64,000 nt of DNA from Sphingopyxis sp. USTB-05 (GTDB taxonomy: Bacteria > Pseudomonadota > Alphaproteobacteria > Sphingomonadales > Sphingomonadaceae). Position 1 is the stretch's first letter; the number at the start of each line of letters is the position of its first letter. Shown piece by piece: positions 62,544 through 64,000 of this stretch. The stretch is from contig NZ_CP084712.1 in the NCBI RefSeq assembly GCF_023822045.1, forward strand, positions 2,976,001-3,040,000, in the 5' to 3' direction. Under the pieces are notes generated by a model. That model saw only the letters and a list, made by a program, of their open reading frames with translations. It was not told the origin of the DNA and ran no database searches. Position numbers and translations under genes: made by a program.

Positions 62544-64000
62544 CCTCCCCGCCCGCTTCGACGACGGGTTACGCGCGCGCAGTCGCAGCTCGATTGGCTG
62601 GACGGTCACGCGCTTCCTGTCGGACCAGATTTTCTCGTTCATCGTCTTCGTGATCCTTGCGCGTCTGCTGACGCGCGCAGATATCGGCGCCTTTGCGGTG
62701 ATGGCGGTGACCGCCGAAGCCTTCCGCATCATCGCGACCGCGGGGCTGGTGCAGACGATTGCGCGCAAACGCGACATCACCCCCGCCTTCCTCGACACCA
62801 TCTATCGTTCGCAACAGGCCTTTTCCTTCGTGTCGGCGATCCTGATCATGGCGCTTGCGGCGCCGATCGCCGACTGGATGGGCGCGCCAAATATCGCCCT
62901 CCCGCTTGCGGTGATGAGCCTTGCGCTGCCGATATCCTCCTTTGGCGCCACCCATATGGCGCTGCGGCTGCGCGAATTCGGGCATCGGACCACCGCGCTC
63001 CGTTCGGTCGTCGGCGGGTTGATCGGCGGTGCCTGCGCGGTGGCCGCCGCCTTTGCGGGACTGGGCCTCTGGAGCCTCGTCATCCAGCGCCTGGTCACCG
63101 AGATCGTCGGCGTCGTCCTGTCGCGCGCCTCTTATGACTGGAAGCCCGGCTGGCAATTCGACTGGGCCATATTGCGCGGCAACATCATGCTCAACGCCAG
63201 CCTGATCTATGTCCAGCTCGCCTTCCTTGCCACCGTACGCGTGCAGGAGATGGCGATCGGCGCAGGAATCGGGCTGGCGGCCGTCGGCGTCTATCGCACC
63301 GCCTGGCGCACCGTCGAACTGATCGGCCGCGGCGCGATCCAACCTTTCACGCAGGTGGCAGTCCAGACGCTCGCGCGCGTGAAGGACGATCCTGCCGAAC
63401 TGCGCGAAGCCTATCGCTGGATGATCTCGCGCGCCTCTGCTCTGTCCTTTCCGGCGCTCGTCGGTTTCGGCGCGCTCGCGCCGATCGCGATCCCCACCGT
63501 GTTCGGAGCGAAATGGGACGAGGCCGGGCAGCTCGCACAGATTTTCGCCTTCATGGCCGTGCCGTTCACGCTCAATTTCTTTGCCTCGCCGTCGCTCAGC
63601 GTCCTTGGCGCATCGCGCAGCCTGATTTCGCTTTCGACGACGCAATTGGCGCTGGGCGTGATCCTGACGCTCGCGGCGCTACCTTATGGGCTGTTCGCGG
63701 TCGCCGTCGCTTATGTCGGGCGCGCTTATCTGACACTGCCAATGCAGATATGGCTGCTGCGCCGCGCCTCTGGAATCCGACCGATCGACAGTTTCCGCGC
63801 CGTGCGCGCTCCCTTGTTCGCCTCGACGCTGATGGGCGTGGCGCTCGCGATCGCGATGCGGCTGCTCGATGCGCGCCTGCCGGACTGGCAATCGCTGCTG
63901 CTGCTCATCGCAATCGGCGGATTTTTCTATGCCATCGCGCTGCTCGCCATCTCCGGGTCGTGGCGCGGCCATTTCCTCTCCCTGTTCAGACGCTTTAGAA
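62533..64000 (+). CDS. Wzx-type polysaccharide flippase, 3' end beyond the window
   Basis: At least 489 codons of a polytopic membrane protein of the oligosaccharide flippase (MATE-related) family are present and run off the right edge. Typical features are the N-terminal GWTVTRFLSDQIFSFIVFVILARLLTRADIGAFAVMAV and repeated spans of about 20 residues up to LLLLIAIGGFFYAIALLAI. It should move lipid-linked repeat units across the inner membrane. The first usable start is TTG 62533, inside the GT25 gene end; no ATG is seen until 62699, which would cut the first span. Confidence 0.85.
   Translation, partial: MSADLPARFDDGLRARSRSSIGWTVTRFLSDQIFSFIVFVILARLLTRADIGAFAVMAVTAEAFRIIATAGLVQTIARKRDITPAFLDTIYRSQQAFSFVSAILIMALAAPIADWMGAPNIALPLAVMSLALPISSFGATHMALRLREFGHRTTALRSVVGGLIGGACAVAAAFAGLGLWSLVIQRLVTEIVGVVLSRASYDWKPGWQFDWAILRGNIMLNASLIYVQLAFLATVRVQEMAIGAGIGLAAVGVYRTAWRTVELIGRGAIQPFTQVAVQTLARVKDDPAELREAYRWMISRASALSFPALVGFGALAPIAIPTVFGAKWDEAGQLAQIFAFMAVPFTLNFFASPSLSVLGASRSLISLSTTQLALGVILTLAALPYGLFAVAVAYVGRAYLTLPMQIWLLRRASGIRPIDSFRAVRAPLFASTLMGVALAIAMRLLDARLPDWQSLLLLIAIGGFFYAIALLAISGSWRGHFLSLFRRFR

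Noticed and set aside
62569..63645. 358-codon minus-strand open frame at the right end
   Set aside because: The plus strand encodes a flippase with regular membrane spans; the antisense product is charged low-complexity sequence.

Overview
The window looks like a chromosomal piece of a sphingomonad (Alphaproteobacteria, Sphingomonadales; Sphingopyxis- or Sphingomonas-like). Support comes from the high GC content, a circularly permuted two-piece tmRNA whose tag reads ANDNEALALAA, a yqeY-dnaG-rpoD block, GTG/TTG starts, many 1- or 4-base gene overlaps, and families of dispersed palindromes. The genus is an inference from these traits, not a database result.

Layout. (1) 1-8.0 kb: a complete L-rhamnose catabolic locus. 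A DeoR-type regulator, rhamnose isomerase and a fused aldolase/lactaldehyde dehydrogenase lie on the minus strand. Rhamnulokinase, an FMN L-lactate dehydrogenase and a RhaT symporter lie on the plus strand. Between them is a short divergent promoter region with 10-bp-phased TTCG repeats. (2) 8.0-9.6 kb: a CDF-type cation transporter and a divergent CadR-like MerR regulator sharing a perfect palindrome, then ssrA (tmRNA) and the mscL terminator. (3) 9.6-24.3 kb: housekeeping genes, namely mscL, a LemA/TPM operon, a Nudix hydrolase, rhomboid, greA, carA-orf-carB, yqeY, a frameshifted GIY-YIG nuclease between palindromes, dnaG and rpoD. (4) 24.3-27.4 kb: a small accessory cassette with a tail-anchored HTH protein, a 115-aa unknown, a membrane protein, a RadC-like JAB protein and a MarR-like protein. 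(5) 27.5-40.3 kb: surface attachment and signalling. It holds an MHYT-PAS-GGDEF-EAL protein, a Csu-like chaperone-usher pilus locus, and a phosphorelay (CHASE3 hybrid kinase, receiver, HPt, NarL-type regulator). (6) 40.4-42.6 kb: a LysR regulator and an acyl-CoA dehydrogenase. (7) 42.6-64.0 kb: an exopolysaccharide/surface-glycan locus. It encodes a polymerase/ligase, Wzc-like kinase, GalU, a beta-helix protein, a catalytically dead aldehyde dehydrogenase homologue, Ugd, a UDP-uronate epimerase, glycosyltransferases, acyl/acetyltransferases, a Wza-like export protein, an outer-membrane barrel, an EEP-family protein, and a flippase running off the right edge.

How the parts fit. The rhamnose genes take up L-rhamnose and convert it to DHAP plus L-lactate, then pyruvate. 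GalU, Ugd and the epimerase should supply UDP-Glc, UDP-GlcA and UDP-GalA for an acidic polysaccharide. That polymer would be assembled by the glycosyltransferases, flipped, polymerised and exported by a Wzx/Wzy/Wzc/Wza-type route. No priming glycosyltransferase is seen, so it probably lies outside the window. The c-di-GMP enzyme and the phosphorelay flank the pilus genes and could tune attachment; that link is inferred from proximity only. The most unusual items are the intact but active-site-less aldehyde dehydrogenase in the polysaccharide locus, the uncharacterised gene translationally coupled between carA and carB, the palindrome-flanked GIY-YIG gene, and the tethered-HTH/RadC cassette.
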